Assembly (NCBI GenBank): GCA_020849665.1
Contig: JADLFX010000034.1
Span: 1 to 64,000 of the forward strand
Length of the DNA stretch: 64,000 bases
Direction of reading: 5' to 3'
From: Planctomycetota bacterium
Lineage (GTDB): Bacteria > Planctomycetota > UBA1135 > UBA2386
The notes below the pieces were generated by a model that saw only the letters and a program-made list of their open reading frames with translations, ran no database searches and had not been told where the DNA came from. Within the stretch, counting starts at the first letter, position 1, and each line of letters starts with the position of its first letter. The position numbers and the translations under genes were made by a program. Of the stretch, positions 24,517 through 33,565 are shown piece after piece.

Positions 24517-26907
24517 ATGCACCGAGTCCTGTCCGCCGTCCTTGTCCTGGCGGTGACGCTGCCCGGCCAGCGTGGCGACGCCAAGGGCGAGGTCCAGCCC
24601 GAGGTGCCGCAGGCGCTGCGCCTGCCCGTTGCCCCGCCCCGCGCTCCGGCGGAGCAGTTGGCGGCGTTCACTTTGAGCGATGGCTTCCGCCTCGAACTCG
24701 TGGCCGCCGAGCCCCTGGTGCACGACCCGGTGGCGTTGGCGTTCGATCCTCTGGGCAGGCTCTGGGTCGCCGAGATGCGTGGCTACATGCCCGACGTCGA
24801 CGGCCGCGGCGAGCTGGACCGCGTCGGCTCGATCGCGGTGCTCGAGGACCGGGACGGCGACGGCGCGATGGACCGCCGCACCGAGTTCCTGACCGGGCTG
24901 GTCCTGCCGCGCGCGGTGCTCCCGGTGCGCGGCGGCGCGCTGGTGATCGAGCCGCCGCACCTGCTCTTCTGCGAGGATCGCGACGGGGATCTGCGCTGCG
25001 ACGCCCGCCGCGTCGTGGCCGCGGGGTTCGACGCCGGACTCCTCAACCCCGAGCACGCCGGCAACGGTCTCCTGCGCGGCCTCGACAACTGGATCCACCT
25101 CGCCAACATGCCGCTGCGCCTGCGGCGCAGCGGGGATGAGTTCGTCACCGCCCCGAGCTTCGGCGGCGGCCAGTGGGGGCTCTGCCAGGACGACGAGGGG
25201 CGGCTCTACTACGACTACAACAGCGACGCGCTGCGGATGGACCTGGTGCCGGGCCACTACGCGGTCCGCAACTCCGCCATGGGTGCGGCCGCGGGCGTCA
25301 ACGTGCAGCTGGTGCGCGACCAATCGGTGTTCCCCACGCGCCCCACGCCCACGGTCAACCGCGGCTACCGCAAGGGCCAGCTGCGCGACGACGGGCGCCT
25401 CGCCACCTACACCGCCGCCTGCGCGCCGCTCGTGCACCGCGGCACGGTGTTCCCGGCCGAGACCGGGCCGCAGGTGCTGGTGTGCGAACCCTCGGCCAAC
25501 CTGATCGCCCGCTACCGCCTGCGTCCGCGCGACGCCGCGCCGAGCGCCGAGCTGGTCGAGCGCGACCGGCCGTTCCTGGAGTGCGCCGATGAGCGCTTCC
25601 GGCCGGTCTTCCTCCGCGACGGTCCCGACGGCGCGATCTACGTGGTGGATCTCTACCGCGGCCTGATCCAGCACCGCAACTTCGTGACCACCTGGTTGCG
25701 CAAGCAGGTGCTCGAGCGCGGCCTGGACCAGCCGATCGGCCTGGGACGGATCTGGCGGCTCGTGCGTGCGGGCGCACCCCGCACGCCGGTGCCGCGCGTC
25801 GCCGAACTGGACGGGCCGGGGCTGGTGGCGGCCCTGCAGAGTCCGATCGGCGCGCTCCGGGACCTGGCGCAGCAGGTGCTCGTGGATCGCGGCGGAAGCG
25901 ACGCCGTGCCGGCGCTGCGCGAGGCGCTGCGTACGGCGGGGCGGCCGGCCACGCGCCTGCACGCGTTGTGGACCCTGGAGGGTCTGCAGGCACTGGCCGC
26001 GGACGACCTGCGGGCCGGAATGCGCGACGCGGATCCCGCGCTGCGCGCCGCGGCGCTGCGCTGCGGCGAGCCGCTGCTGCGCGCCGACCGCGAGTTCGCC
26101 GGTGCGGCCCTCGCGCTGCAGGGGGACCAGGCCGCGCGCGTCCGCTGGCAGCTCGCACACACCCTGACCGAGGTGGCGGAGGCCGGGCAGGTGCTGCGCA
26201 CCTCGGCCGGCCTCCTGCTGGCGCACCCGGAGGACGCGATCCTGCGGGGCGCCGTGCTGAGCGGCATGGGCCGGCGCGAGGCGCAGCTCGCTCGTGCGCT
26301 CGTCGCGGAGCCGTCGTTCGCGGCCGACTCTCCCGGCCGGCGGCACCTGCTCCAATCGATCGGCCGGGCGGTCGCGCGGCGCGGCGATGCCGCGGCGCTC
26401 GCGGACCTGCGCGGGATGCTGGCCGGCGCGCCGGCCTGGCAGGCGGAGGCGCTGCGCGACGGACTGGGCAGGTCCGCCGCGGTGGAGACCCGGCCCGACT
26501 CGGAGGCCGTGCTCGCCGAGGTGGATCCCCGCCGCCTCGAGCGGGGCCAGATCCTCTACACGACCTTCTGCGCGGCCTGCCACCAGGCCGACGCGGCCGG
26601 ACTCGACGGACTGGCGCCACCGCTGGCCGAGTCGGAATGGGTGGCCGGCCCGCCGGCCCGCAGCATCCGCATCCTGCTGCACGGCGTGCAGGGGCCGATC
26701 CGCGTCCGCGGCCGCGAGTTCGACCTGGCCATGCCCGGGCAGCCGCAGCTCGAGGACGCGCAGGTCGCGGACCTGCTCACCTTCCTGCGCCGTTCGTTCG
26801 GCAACCGGGCCGGGACGGTCGAGCCGGCCGAGGTGGCTGCGATCCGCGCGGCGACCCGGGGACGGAGCGTGCCGTGGACGGCGGAGGAGCTGGAGCGGCA
26901 CCGCTGA
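24517..26907 (+). CDS. PVC-type membrane-bound dehydrogenase with HEAT repeats and cytochrome c
   Basis: This 796-residue exported protein has a signal peptide (about 1-17) and a beta-propeller dehydrogenase-like domain of the Pirellula/Verrucomicrobia type (about 45-420, with PVALAFDPLGRLWVAEMRGY, LNPEHAGNGLLRGLDNWIH and YRGLIQHRNF). A HEAT-like helical region (about 435-650) follows, then a C-terminal cytochrome c with CAACH (residues 685-689). The axial Met could be in LAMPGQPQL (about residue 733). Such proteins are thought to oxidise sugars or related substrates and pass electrons to heme c. The substrate is unknown. Start spacing to the divergent PmoA gene is 56 bases. Confidence 0.88.
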   Translation: MHRVLSAVLVLAVTLPGQRGDAKGEVQPEVPQALRLPVAPPRAPAEQLAAFTLSDGFRLELVAAEPLVHDPVALAFDPLGRLWVAEMRGYMPDVDGRGELDRVGSIAVLEDRDGDGAMDRRTEFLTGLVLPRAVLPVRGGALVIEPPHLLFCEDRDGDLRCDARRVVAAGFDAGLLNPEHAGNGLLRGLDNWIHLANMPLRLRRSGDEFVTAPSFGGGQWGLCQDDEGRLYYDYNSDALRMDLVPGHYAVRNSAMGAAAGVNVQLVRDQSVFPTRPTPTVNRGYRKGQLRDDGRLATYTAACAPLVHRGTVFPAETGPQVLVCEPSANLIARYRLRPRDAAPSAELVERDRPFLECADERFRPVFLRDGPDGAIYVVDLYRGLIQHRNFVTTWLRKQVLERGLDQPIGLGRIWRLVRAGAPRTPVPRVAELDGPGLVAALQSPIGALRDLAQQVLVDRGGSDAVPALREALRTAGRPATRLHALWTLEGLQALAADDLRAGMRDADPALRAAALRCGEPLLRADREFAGAALALQGDQAARVRWQLAHTLTEVAEAGQVLRTSAGLLLAHPEDAILRGAVLSGMGRREAQLARALVAEPSFAADSPGRRHLLQSIGRAVARRGDAAALADLRGMLAGAPAWQAEALRDGLGRSAAVETRPDSEAVLAEVDPRRLERGQILYTTFCAACHQADAAGLDGLAPPLAESEWVAGPPARSIRILLHGVQGPIRVRGREFDLAMPGQPQLEDAQVADLLTFLRRSFGNRAGTVEPAEVAAIRAATRGRSVPWTAEELERHR

Positions 26908-26931
26908 CGGCGCGGCCGCGGAGCCGCGCCG
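26908..26931. terminator. GC-rich hairpin between convergent genes
   Basis: A 9-base stem (26908-26916 with 26923-26931) directly follows the stop of the dehydrogenase gene and precedes the end of the leftward secreted-protein gene. No T tract follows. Confidence 0.45.
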
Positions 26932-26946
26932 GCCCGCGGGCTCCGG

Positions 26947-28017
26947 TCAGTAGTCGATCCCGATGATGAACCCGTAGTTGCGGCTGATCGTCGCCGCGGT
27001 GGTGGAGTTCTCGTTGCCGGTCGCCGAACCGGAGGTCGACGTGTAGAGCCGGGTCAGCTTGGTCGAACTCGACGGGGGCGTGCGGATGGCCGATGCGTCG
27101 GAGAGGCCGATCCCGTTCTGCAGTCCCGCGTCCAGGAACGCGAACTGGGCCACGAGCTCGGCCGCGGGCGTGTTCTGGAAGGGGGGCAGCTGGAGGGTGA
27201 GGTCCCACTGGCCGAGGTTGTTCGTGGCGCCGGCGATGTCGATCAGGGGCAGGATCTCCAGGTTGCTGCACAGCGGCAGCACGATCTGCTGGCGCTGCAG
27301 GCCGAAGAGGAACACGGCGGGCGTGCTGGGCAGCGCGTTCTCGAGCCGGTTGCGGTACGGCGCGGGGTTCTAAGTGATCTGCAGCGTGCGGATGCCGATC
27401 TTGGCGGCGGCGGACCCGCCGGTCGCCGTGCAGCCGACTCCGAAGTTGGCCATCAGCCCGACCTGGAACGCGGTGCTGTCGATGTACACGGCTGCGGTGT
27501 TGCTGTTGTTGCGCAGGCGCAGCTCCCAGCACAGGTTGTTGCCGGCGGCGGGCGGGTAGAGCAGCGGCGTGGCGAACGGGATCACCACCTGGAAGGGATT
27601 CGGCAACGAGATGTTGGTCATCGCCGGCATGCTGATGTTGGTCCACGGCAGGACGACGGTCGGCGACGGGCCGAGGTTGGTGGCGTAGGTCGCGGTCGCG
27701 GTCTGGGAGTCCACCGGCGTGACGCCGAGCGTGATCTGCACGTCCATGGTGCGCGCCTGGCTCGCCGCCTGGATCGTGGACCCGTCCTTGCGCAGGGAGA
27801 GCCCCTTGATCGTGGTGGGGGTGTTGTTCAACACGACCGCGAGGTCGGACTGGTCGTGCACCTGCTGATAGGTGGCCGAGGCCGACCAGAACGGGATCGT
27901 GTTCTGCGTGATCCCGTCGAGGTTGGCGTGGCCGGCGGGTGCGACCGCTCGCTGCAGCTGGGCGGGGAGGGCCGAGAGCGGGAGGAGAAGGGCGAAGGCC
28001 AGGTGATGGGTCTGCAT
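26947..28017 (-). pseudogene. secreted protein gene interrupted by one in-frame TAG
   Basis: The first 215 codons (28017..27373) encode a signal peptide (ending ALPAQ) and a beta-rich domain with SASATYQQVHDQSDLAV and AAGNNLCWELRLRNNS. A TAG at 27372..27370 follows GIRTLQIT. The same frame then continues without a break for 140 more codons to a stop at 26947, encoding YRNRLENALPSTPAVFLFGL and further beta-rich sequence. That second part looks like the C-terminal module common on planctomycete secreted proteins, also at the ends of the proteins at 59587 and 61162. A point mutation, a sequencing error or readthrough would each explain it. There is no frameshift. The function is unknown. The gene lies 104 bases after the aminotransferase gene. 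Confidence 0.75.
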
Positions 28018-28121
28018 GAGTGGGTTCTACGTGGGAGTGGGGGGCGGCGCAGTGGGGATTCGAGCAGGAGCGACGCGCCCCTGCACGCCCGCGCGGGACC
28101 GATCCGGGCGTGGCGCGCGCC

Positions 28122-29444
28122 TCAGTGCAGGGAGCGCAGCGCCTCGGCCACCCGCGGCAGCATCTCCTCGATCTCGCCCTCGCTGACCGCACCTACGCTC
28201 AGGCGGAACCAGCCGCTCTCCTCGGGCACGCCGAAGGCCTGGAACGGCACCACGGCGGTGTCGGCCTCCTCCAGCAGGAAGCGCCGCACGTCCTCGTTGC
28301 TGTCCAGGACCCTGCCGGCGGAGGTCTTGCGGCCTGCGGCCGCGATGCGCACGGCGAGGTAGATCGCGCCCATCGGCTCGGTGCATGCCACGGGGAGCCC
28401 TTCGGCCTGCATGGCCTGGAACCCGCGGTGCAGGAGCCGCATCCGTGCCGCGATGCCGCGCAGGAACCCGGCATGGTAGGCGCGGATCGCCTCGGGATCG
28501 TCGAGGAGCCTGGCCGTGGCGACCTGCTCGGCGCGTGGTGCCCAGGCGCCCACGTGGCCGAGCACGGCGCCCATGCGCTCCATCACGTCCACCGGACCCA
28601 CGCCGAAGCCCACGCGCAGGCCGGTGGCCGCGAACGCCTTGCTGATGCCGTCCACGAACACGGTGAAGCGCGCCATCTCCGGCAGCAGCTCGGGCGGGGT
28701 CACGTGACGGTGCCCGCCGAGGTGCAGCGGCCAGTAGATGTGGTCGAACATCAGGTAGAGCGGCCGCTCGTTGCGCGCCGCGCGCCCGCGATTCTCGGCC
28801 AGGATCGCCTCGCTGAGCGCGCGCAAGGCCTGTGGATCGATGGCCGTGCCGGTCGGGTTGAGCGGCGAGTTCAGGCACAGCAGGCGTGCGCCGCGCAGGT
28901 GCGGCACGATCTGCTCCGCCGTGGGGAAGAACCCGGTCTCGGCCTGGCAGGGCACGACCACGCCCTCGGCCTCGGCCATGTGCACGTAGTGGTTGTTGTT
29001 CCAGCTCGGCACGGAGTAGACGACGCGGTCGCCGCGGTCGAGGAGGGTGCGGAACGTGCCGTAGATCAGGGGGCGCGCGCCGGCGGCGATCAGCACCGAG
29101 TCGACCGGGTAGCGCAGCCGAAGCTCGCGCTCGTAGTAGCGCTGCACGGCCTCGCGCAGCTCCAGCATGCCGCTGGAGGGCGGGTAGTTGGTCTCGCCGG
29201 CGCGCAGCGCCTGCGCGGTGGCATCGCGCAGCGTCGCCGGGATCGCGAAGTGGTGCGGATCGAAGTCGCCCACCGTGAGGTTGCACACCCGCCGGCCGGA
29301 GCGGATCAGGGCCCGGATCTCGCCCGCGATCTTCAGGATCTCCGAGCCGATCAGCCCCCGGGCGACCTGGGCGGGGCGGCGCTCCCTGGCGTGGAGGTCG
29401 GCGGTGGCGAACGAGACGAGATCGTGCAGCGGCTTCCGTTCCAT
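28122..29444 (-). CDS. class I/II pyridoxal-phosphate aminotransferase
   Basis: This 440-residue enzyme of fold type I (aspartate-aminotransferase-like) has GDFDPHHFAIP near the start, NYPPSSGMLELREAV, the phosphate-binding and ring-stacking SVPSWNNNHYVH, LNSPLNPTGT, and the lysine segment VDGISKAFAATGLRVGFG where Lys should form the Schiff base. The C-terminal Arg is in GWFRLSVG. The substrate cannot be told from sequence. The ATG at 29444 has a TAGCAT box 15 bases upstream, so this gene probably starts its own transcript despite lying 61 bases behind the SGNH hydrolase gene. Confidence 0.88.
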   Translation of the reverse strand: MERKPLHDLVSFATADLHARERRPAQVARGLIGSEILKIAGEIRALIRSGRRVCNLTVGDFDPHHFAIPATLRDATAQALRAGETNYPPSSGMLELREAVQRYYERELRLRYPVDSVLIAAGARPLIYGTFRTLLDRGDRVVYSVPSWNNNHYVHMAEAEGVVVPCQAETGFFPTAEQIVPHLRGARLLCLNSPLNPTGTAIDPQALRALSEAILAENRGRAARNERPLYLMFDHIYWPLHLGGHRHVTPPELLPEMARFTVFVDGISKAFAATGLRVGFGVGPVDVMERMGAVLGHVGAWAPRAEQVATARLLDDPEAIRAYHAGFLRGIAARMRLLHRGFQAMQAEGLPVACTEPMGAIYLAVRIAAAGRKTSAGRVLDSNEDVRRFLLEEADTAVVPFQAFGVPEESGWFRLSVGAVSEGEIEEMLPRVAEALRSLH

Positions 29445-29458
29445 CGATGGCGGCGCGC

Positions 29459-29464
29459 ATGCTA
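29459..29464 (-). promoter_or_regulatory. putative -10 box (TAGCAT), minus strand
   Basis: The minus-strand context is GGGTAGCATGCG, 15 bases before the ATG at 29444. It fits the TANNNT pattern. Confidence 0.35.
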
Positions 29465-29505
29465 CCCGGCGCCAGTCCGCGCGCATGCGCCGGCTGCCCG
29501 CAGGA

Positions 29506-30891
29506 TCAGCGCCCGCGGAACCCGACGAACGCGGAGTGGCTGCGCAGCGCGGCGAGGATGGCCTCGGCGATGCGCAACGCTCCCGCTTCCGAGGGATGGA
29601 TGATGTCCGGCAGGAGCACCAGCTCGGGCCAGGGGTGCGCCCCGGGAGGCGGCAGGGCACCCGCATCCGGCAGGAGCGGCAGGAAGTGCATCCCGGCCAG
29701 CAGGGCCGTGTCGCTCGCCATCGCCGGCAGCGTGGCGGCCAGTCCCGGTACGCCGAGGCAGTACTCCGGCGTCGCCCCCGCCGGGATGCCGACGCGCGCC
29801 GAGTACCGGCCGTCGCCGGCCGCGGCGTCGCCAGCGCGGCCATCGTCGTGCAAGGCGATCGTGCGGTGCCGGAGCCGCTGCTCGGGATCGTCCAGCAGGA
29901 GCAGGTGGAGCGGCGGACGGTGGTCGGGCGAGGCCGGCACGGCCACCCCGCCGGTGTCGAGCACCAGCGTCAGCTCCTGCGCGGTCGGGAAGGGGCGGCC
30001 CTGCGCCGCATTCGTCGCCTCCGCGAAGACGCGCCGGAACTCGACCAGCGGCGTGCCCGTGGCCGCCGCGACCTCCGCGAATGCGCGGCGCGGGTAGGCG
30101 TTGGGCAGGCTGACGTCGGCCAGGATCAGTCCGAACCCACCCTCCCGCGCCATGCCGGCCACGGCCCGCAGGTGCTCGCGCAGCTGCGCGGGGGGCACGC
30201 GCACGGTGCGCGGCACTTCGGCGCTGCGCTGCGCCAGCCAGCGCAGCAGCGCATGGCCCTGGACCAAGGCGAGCAGGCGCCCCGTGAACGCCTCGGCGAG
30301 GTAGCGTCGCTGCGCCGCCACCTCGGCGTCGGTCTGCGGGCGCAGGAACCCGTCGTTGAAGCCGAACGCGAACACCACGATGTGCGGGTGGAACGGACCG
30401 CGCGCATGGCGCTCGCACAGGATCCGGCCCTGCCAGGAGCTGTAGCCGGGCACGGCCAGGTTGCGCACCTGGACGCGGCGCGGCGCGAGCTCCGCGGCGA
30501 GGCGCTCCGCCACGAGGCTCGGCCACGCGTGTTCCTCGCGCAGCGCGAAGCCGAACGTGATCGAGTCGCCGAGCACCAGGATGCGCAGCGCCTCGGGGTC
30601 GGGAGGGGGGAATGCCGGGCCGCGGAACCCGTCCGGATTGGTGCGCACCGGGAGATCGCGGCCGAGCGTGACCGGGCCGAAGGTGGTGGCCAGGTTCGGG
30701 CGCAGCCGCACCACGAGGTCCGGATCGGGCTCGTAGAACTCGTCCTGGAAGCGGCGCGTGCGCCCTTCCGGCGTGTCGGGACCCGGCGGTGGAGGGAGCA
30801 GCGCGCGGCCGACGCCTTCGAGGGCCAGCACCAGGACCAGCGTCGAGCCCACGAGGGCCGCCAGACCGAAGAGCGCGCGGCGCAGGCTCAT
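29506..30891 (-). CDS. membrane-anchored SGNH/GDSL-family hydrolase
   Basis: This 461-residue protein has an N-terminal membrane anchor or signal (about residues 5-30) and an SGNH esterase-type domain. Block I is LVLGDSITFGF with the nucleophile Ser, block II is around NLAVPGYSSWQG, block III is FGFNDG (Asn), and block V is LPDIIHPSEAG with Asp and His. An insertion (about residues 310-395) carries LDDPEQRLRHRTIALHDDG. Such proteins deacylate lipids or polysaccharides. The substrate here is unknown. Its start overlaps the helicase stop as ATGA, so the two are translationally coupled. Confidence 0.85.
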   Translation of the reverse strand: MSLRRALFGLAALVGSTLVLVLALEGVGRALLPPPPGPDTPEGRTRRFQDEFYEPDPDLVVRLRPNLATTFGPVTLGRDLPVRTNPDGFRGPAFPPPDPEALRILVLGDSITFGFALREEHAWPSLVAERLAAELAPRRVQVRNLAVPGYSSWQGRILCERHARGPFHPHIVVFAFGFNDGFLRPQTDAEVAAQRRYLAEAFTGRLLALVQGHALLRWLAQRSAEVPRTVRVPPAQLREHLRAVAGMAREGGFGLILADVSLPNAYPRRAFAEVAAATGTPLVEFRRVFAEATNAAQGRPFPTAQELTLVLDTGGVAVPASPDHRPPLHLLLLDDPEQRLRHRTIALHDDGRAGDAAAGDGRYSARVGIPAGATPEYCLGVPGLAATLPAMASDTALLAGMHFLPLLPDAGALPPPGAHPWPELVLLPDIIHPSEAGALRIAEAILAALRSHSAFVGFRGR

Positions 30892-32975
30892 CCCAGCTCG
30901 AACTGGCGCTTGGCGTCGACCTCGTCCCGGTTCAGGGCCACCACGGCCTCGTCCAGGCGGTCGATGAGCGGGTAGTCGCCGCTCAGCGACTTGCGCAGCT
31001 GGCGCAGCATCTGGATGGCCATGCGCAGGGTGCGCACGAAGTCGCCGGAGTCCCCCGCGAGGAGGTCGCCGACCGCACCCAGCTCGTCGCCCTTGGCCCA
31101 GCGCAGGGCCGCCGCGGCGATGCCGAAGCCGGCCGGCTTCACCGTCTGCGCGAAACCGTGCTCGTGCTCGATCGTGACGAAGCGGCCGAGGACCTGATCC
31201 ACCTCGTGCGCCAGCCGCGGGCCGAACGCCGCGCGCCCCGCGGCGTCGCCGTCGCCGCCGCGCCGCTCCTCGTACACCAGCGACGCGAACAGCGCGCCGA
31301 GCTGGTGGATGTCGAGCCGGTCCAGGATGCCGCTGAAGATCAGCTCGGTGACCTGGATCTCGTAGCCGTTGACCTGCTGCGCGATCCGGCCGCGCGGCAG
31401 GAGCCCGTTGCGGTCCAGGTAGCCGGCCCGCTCCAGGACGGAGATCCTGGCCAGCAGGGCGGCACGTGCGGCGCTGCGCTTCTTCTCGCGCACCTTGAGT
31501 GAACCCGTGGCGGCCTGGAACGCGGCGAACGAACGGTCGTACGCGCCGACCAGTTCGCCACCCATGCGTTCGTAGAGGTTCAGGATGGTTGAGTACGAGA
31601 GGTTGAAGCGCGACAGGATCGGCTCGGGCGTGCCGTTGAAGAGCGGCACGAGTGGCGCCTCCTCGAGGTCCTCCTCGTCGACCAGGGAGATCACCAGTCC
31701 CTCGGCGTCCATGCCCTGACGGCCGGCGCGTCCGGCCATCTGCATGTAGTCGCGCGCGCGCAGGTAGTCGATGCTCACGCCGTCGAACTTGCGCAGCGCG
31801 TCGAATACCACCGTGCGCGCCGGCATGTTGATGCCCAGCGCGAATGTCTCGGTGGTGAAGAGCATGCGCAGGAGGCCGGAGGTGAAGAGCCGTTCGACCA
31901 CCTCCTTGTGGATCGGCAGCATGCCCGCGTGGTGGAAGCCGACGCCGCGCAGCGCCCGCTCGCGGATCCCCTGCAGGACGGGGTCGCGCTCCGGCTGCAG
32001 CTCGAACTTGGCGCAGATCTCGCCGAAGAGGGTGTCCATGCGCATCTGCTCCTGGCGCCCCAGCAGGGGCCGCCACGCGTTGCGCTCGGCCTTGATCTCG
32101 CACTCCTTGCGGCTGAAGCAGAAGTAGAGGACCGGCAGGAGGCGCTCGCGCTGGAGGGAGTCGAGCAGCTGCTCGGCGGCCTGATGGGCCAGGCGGATCT
32201 GCTCGCGCGAGCGGCGTGATGGCCCGGTCTCCTTGTGCCGGCGGCGCTGGCGCGCGAAGTGGGCGCGCCGGATGCCGGCGCGCTCGCGTTCGGCCTGCCG
32301 GCGGATCAGCGCCGTGGCGCGCTTCTTCTGCGCCAGATCGAAGATCCCCGCGGCGGGGTGGAAGAGCTTGTGGCGCAGCGGCACGGGCCGCTGGTCGTGA
32401 CGGATGATCTCCAGCTCCTGGGTGCGCACCGACGCCAGCCAGCCGCCGAACTGCTCCAGGTTGCTGATGGTCGCGGAGAGCCCGACGAAGCGGACATGGG
32501 GTGGGGCGAAGATCAGGCTCTCCTCCCACACCGTGCCGCGCTCGGGGTCGTCGAGGAAGTGGATCTCGTCGAAGATCACGAAGTCCACGTCCTCGAAGCG
32601 GAGCGGGTCTTCGAACACCGAGTTGCGGAAGATCTCGGTGGTCATGATCACCACCGGCGCGTGCGGGTCGAGGGTGAGGTCGCCGGTCATCAGCCCGACC
32701 TCGACGCCGTCGGCCTTGAAGTCGCGGAACTTCTGGTTGCTCAGCGCCTTGATCGGGCTGGTGTAGATGGCGCGGCGGTCCTGGCGCACGGCCCGTTCGA
32801 TCGCGAACTCCGCCACCAGGGTCTTGCCCGAGCCCGTCGGCGCGGAGAGCAGGACGTTCTTCCCCTCGGCGATGGCCCGCACCGCCTGCACCTGGAAGGA
32901 GTTGAGGGTGTAGCCCTTGAAGTGCATGGCACGCAGGATCGCCGGATCCGGATCCCGGCCGCCACCCTGCCGCAC
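30888..32975 (-). CDS. Ski2/HelY-like superfamily 2 RNA helicase
   Basis: This protein of up to 695 residues shows the full motif set: Walker A SAPTGSGKT (about 45), Ia TSPIKALSNQKF, DExH box VIFDEIHFLDD, motif III SATI, and RFVGLS, FTTETFALGINMPA and motif VI MQMAGRAGRQG. A basic insertion (about 225-265, RRQAERERAGIRRAHF) and a C-terminal helical region follow. Relatives unwind structured RNA for decay or processing. GTG 32975 gives the longest form. ATG 32927 (MHFKGYTLNSFQ) is an equally good start next to the Q-type motif. It leads a two-gene leftward operon with the SGNH hydrolase. Confidence 0.88.
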   Translation of the reverse strand: MRQGGGRDPDPAILRAMHFKGYTLNSFQVQAVRAIAEGKNVLLSAPTGSGKTLVAEFAIERAVRQDRRAIYTSPIKALSNQKFRDFKADGVEVGLMTGDLTLDPHAPVVIMTTEIFRNSVFEDPLRFEDVDFVIFDEIHFLDDPERGTVWEESLIFAPPHVRFVGLSATISNLEQFGGWLASVRTQELEIIRHDQRPVPLRHKLFHPAAGIFDLAQKKRATALIRRQAERERAGIRRAHFARQRRRHKETGPSRRSREQIRLAHQAAEQLLDSLQRERLLPVLYFCFSRKECEIKAERNAWRPLLGRQEQMRMDTLFGEICAKFELQPERDPVLQGIRERALRGVGFHHAGMLPIHKEVVERLFTSGLLRMLFTTETFALGINMPARTVVFDALRKFDGVSIDYLRARDYMQMAGRAGRQGMDAEGLVISLVDEEDLEEAPLVPLFNGTPEPILSRFNLSYSTILNLYERMGGELVGAYDRSFAAFQAATGSLKVREKKRSAARAALLARISVLERAGYLDRNGLLPRGRIAQQVNGYEIQVTELIFSGILDRLDIHQLGALFASLVYEERRGGDGDAAGRAAFGPRLAHEVDQVLGRFVTIEHEHGFAQTVKPAGFGIAAAALRWAKGDELGAVGDLLAGDSGDFVRTLRMAIQMLRQLRKSLSGDYPLIDRLDEAVVALNRDEVDAKRQFELG

Positions 32976-33067
32976 GCCGGTTCCGGGCCGACCCGGGCGA
33001 GTTATCGGGTCACGGCGGCGGTCACGCCAGCGCGGATTTTTCTTCTCGGCGCTTCCACCGGGCTGGC

Positions 33068-33073
33068 TATGCT
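33068..33073 (+). promoter_or_regulatory. putative -10 box (TATGCT)
   Basis: The context is GGCTATGCTCCGCC, 62 bases before the ATG at 33136, in the region divergent from the helicase. GCTATGCT also occurs upstream of 56624. Confidence 0.4.
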
Positions 33074-33135
33074 CCGCCGCGCTTCCGGGTGGTCAGAACC
33101 CTCAATCACACGAATGCCACAGGGAGGTGGTACCC

Positions 33136-33408
33136 ATGGACAAGCAGTTGGATGGCGGCATCGGCAACTTCGTGCACCGTCGGCTCTCGCAGCTCAAGGT
33201 GCTGGCGCGTCTGGTCGAGCACGAGCTGAGCGCGGCCAAGGGATCGAAGGACATCAACCTCGAGCGCGACCTGGTCGAGAACCTGCTCGACACGGTCGAG
33301 ATCTTCATCGAGGACTTCGAGGTGGCGCACACCGGCGTCGCGCGTGAGCGCACCGCCGCCCGCGCGAGCGTGGACGCGAACAAGCCCGCGGTCACCCGGC
33401 TGAGCTGA
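33136..33408 (+). CDS. small acidic protein of unknown function
   Basis: This 90-residue, cysteine-free soluble protein is predicted to be largely helical (FVHRRLSQLKVLARLVEHEL, then LVENLLDTVEIFIEDFEV), ending in an Ala/Thr-rich tail. The ribosome binding site AGGGAGGTGG is among the strongest in the window, which suggests high expression. I do not recognise the family. Its own promoter is likely. Confidence 0.75.
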   Translation: MDKQLDGGIGNFVHRRLSQLKVLARLVEHELSAAKGSKDINLERDLVENLLDTVEIFIEDFEVAHTGVARERTAARASVDANKPAVTRLS

Positions 33409-33565
33409 CCGCGGCGGCGGGCGGCGCCCTCGACCGCCGAGCACCACGTCCCCAGGGATGGCCGCAGCCCCAGGGGCCGCGCTGGTGTCCGGGGCGCCTC
33501 GCCGGCGACGTCCGGCGGGGATCCCCAGAGCGGTTGCGCCGCCCGACGATCCCCGGTCCCCGCCC

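Noticed and set aside
27370-27372. TAG as a pyrrolysine codon
   Set aside because: No pyl genes are visible, the protein is not a methylamine methyltransferase, and the other genes do not use internal TAG. Mutation or sequencing error is simpler.
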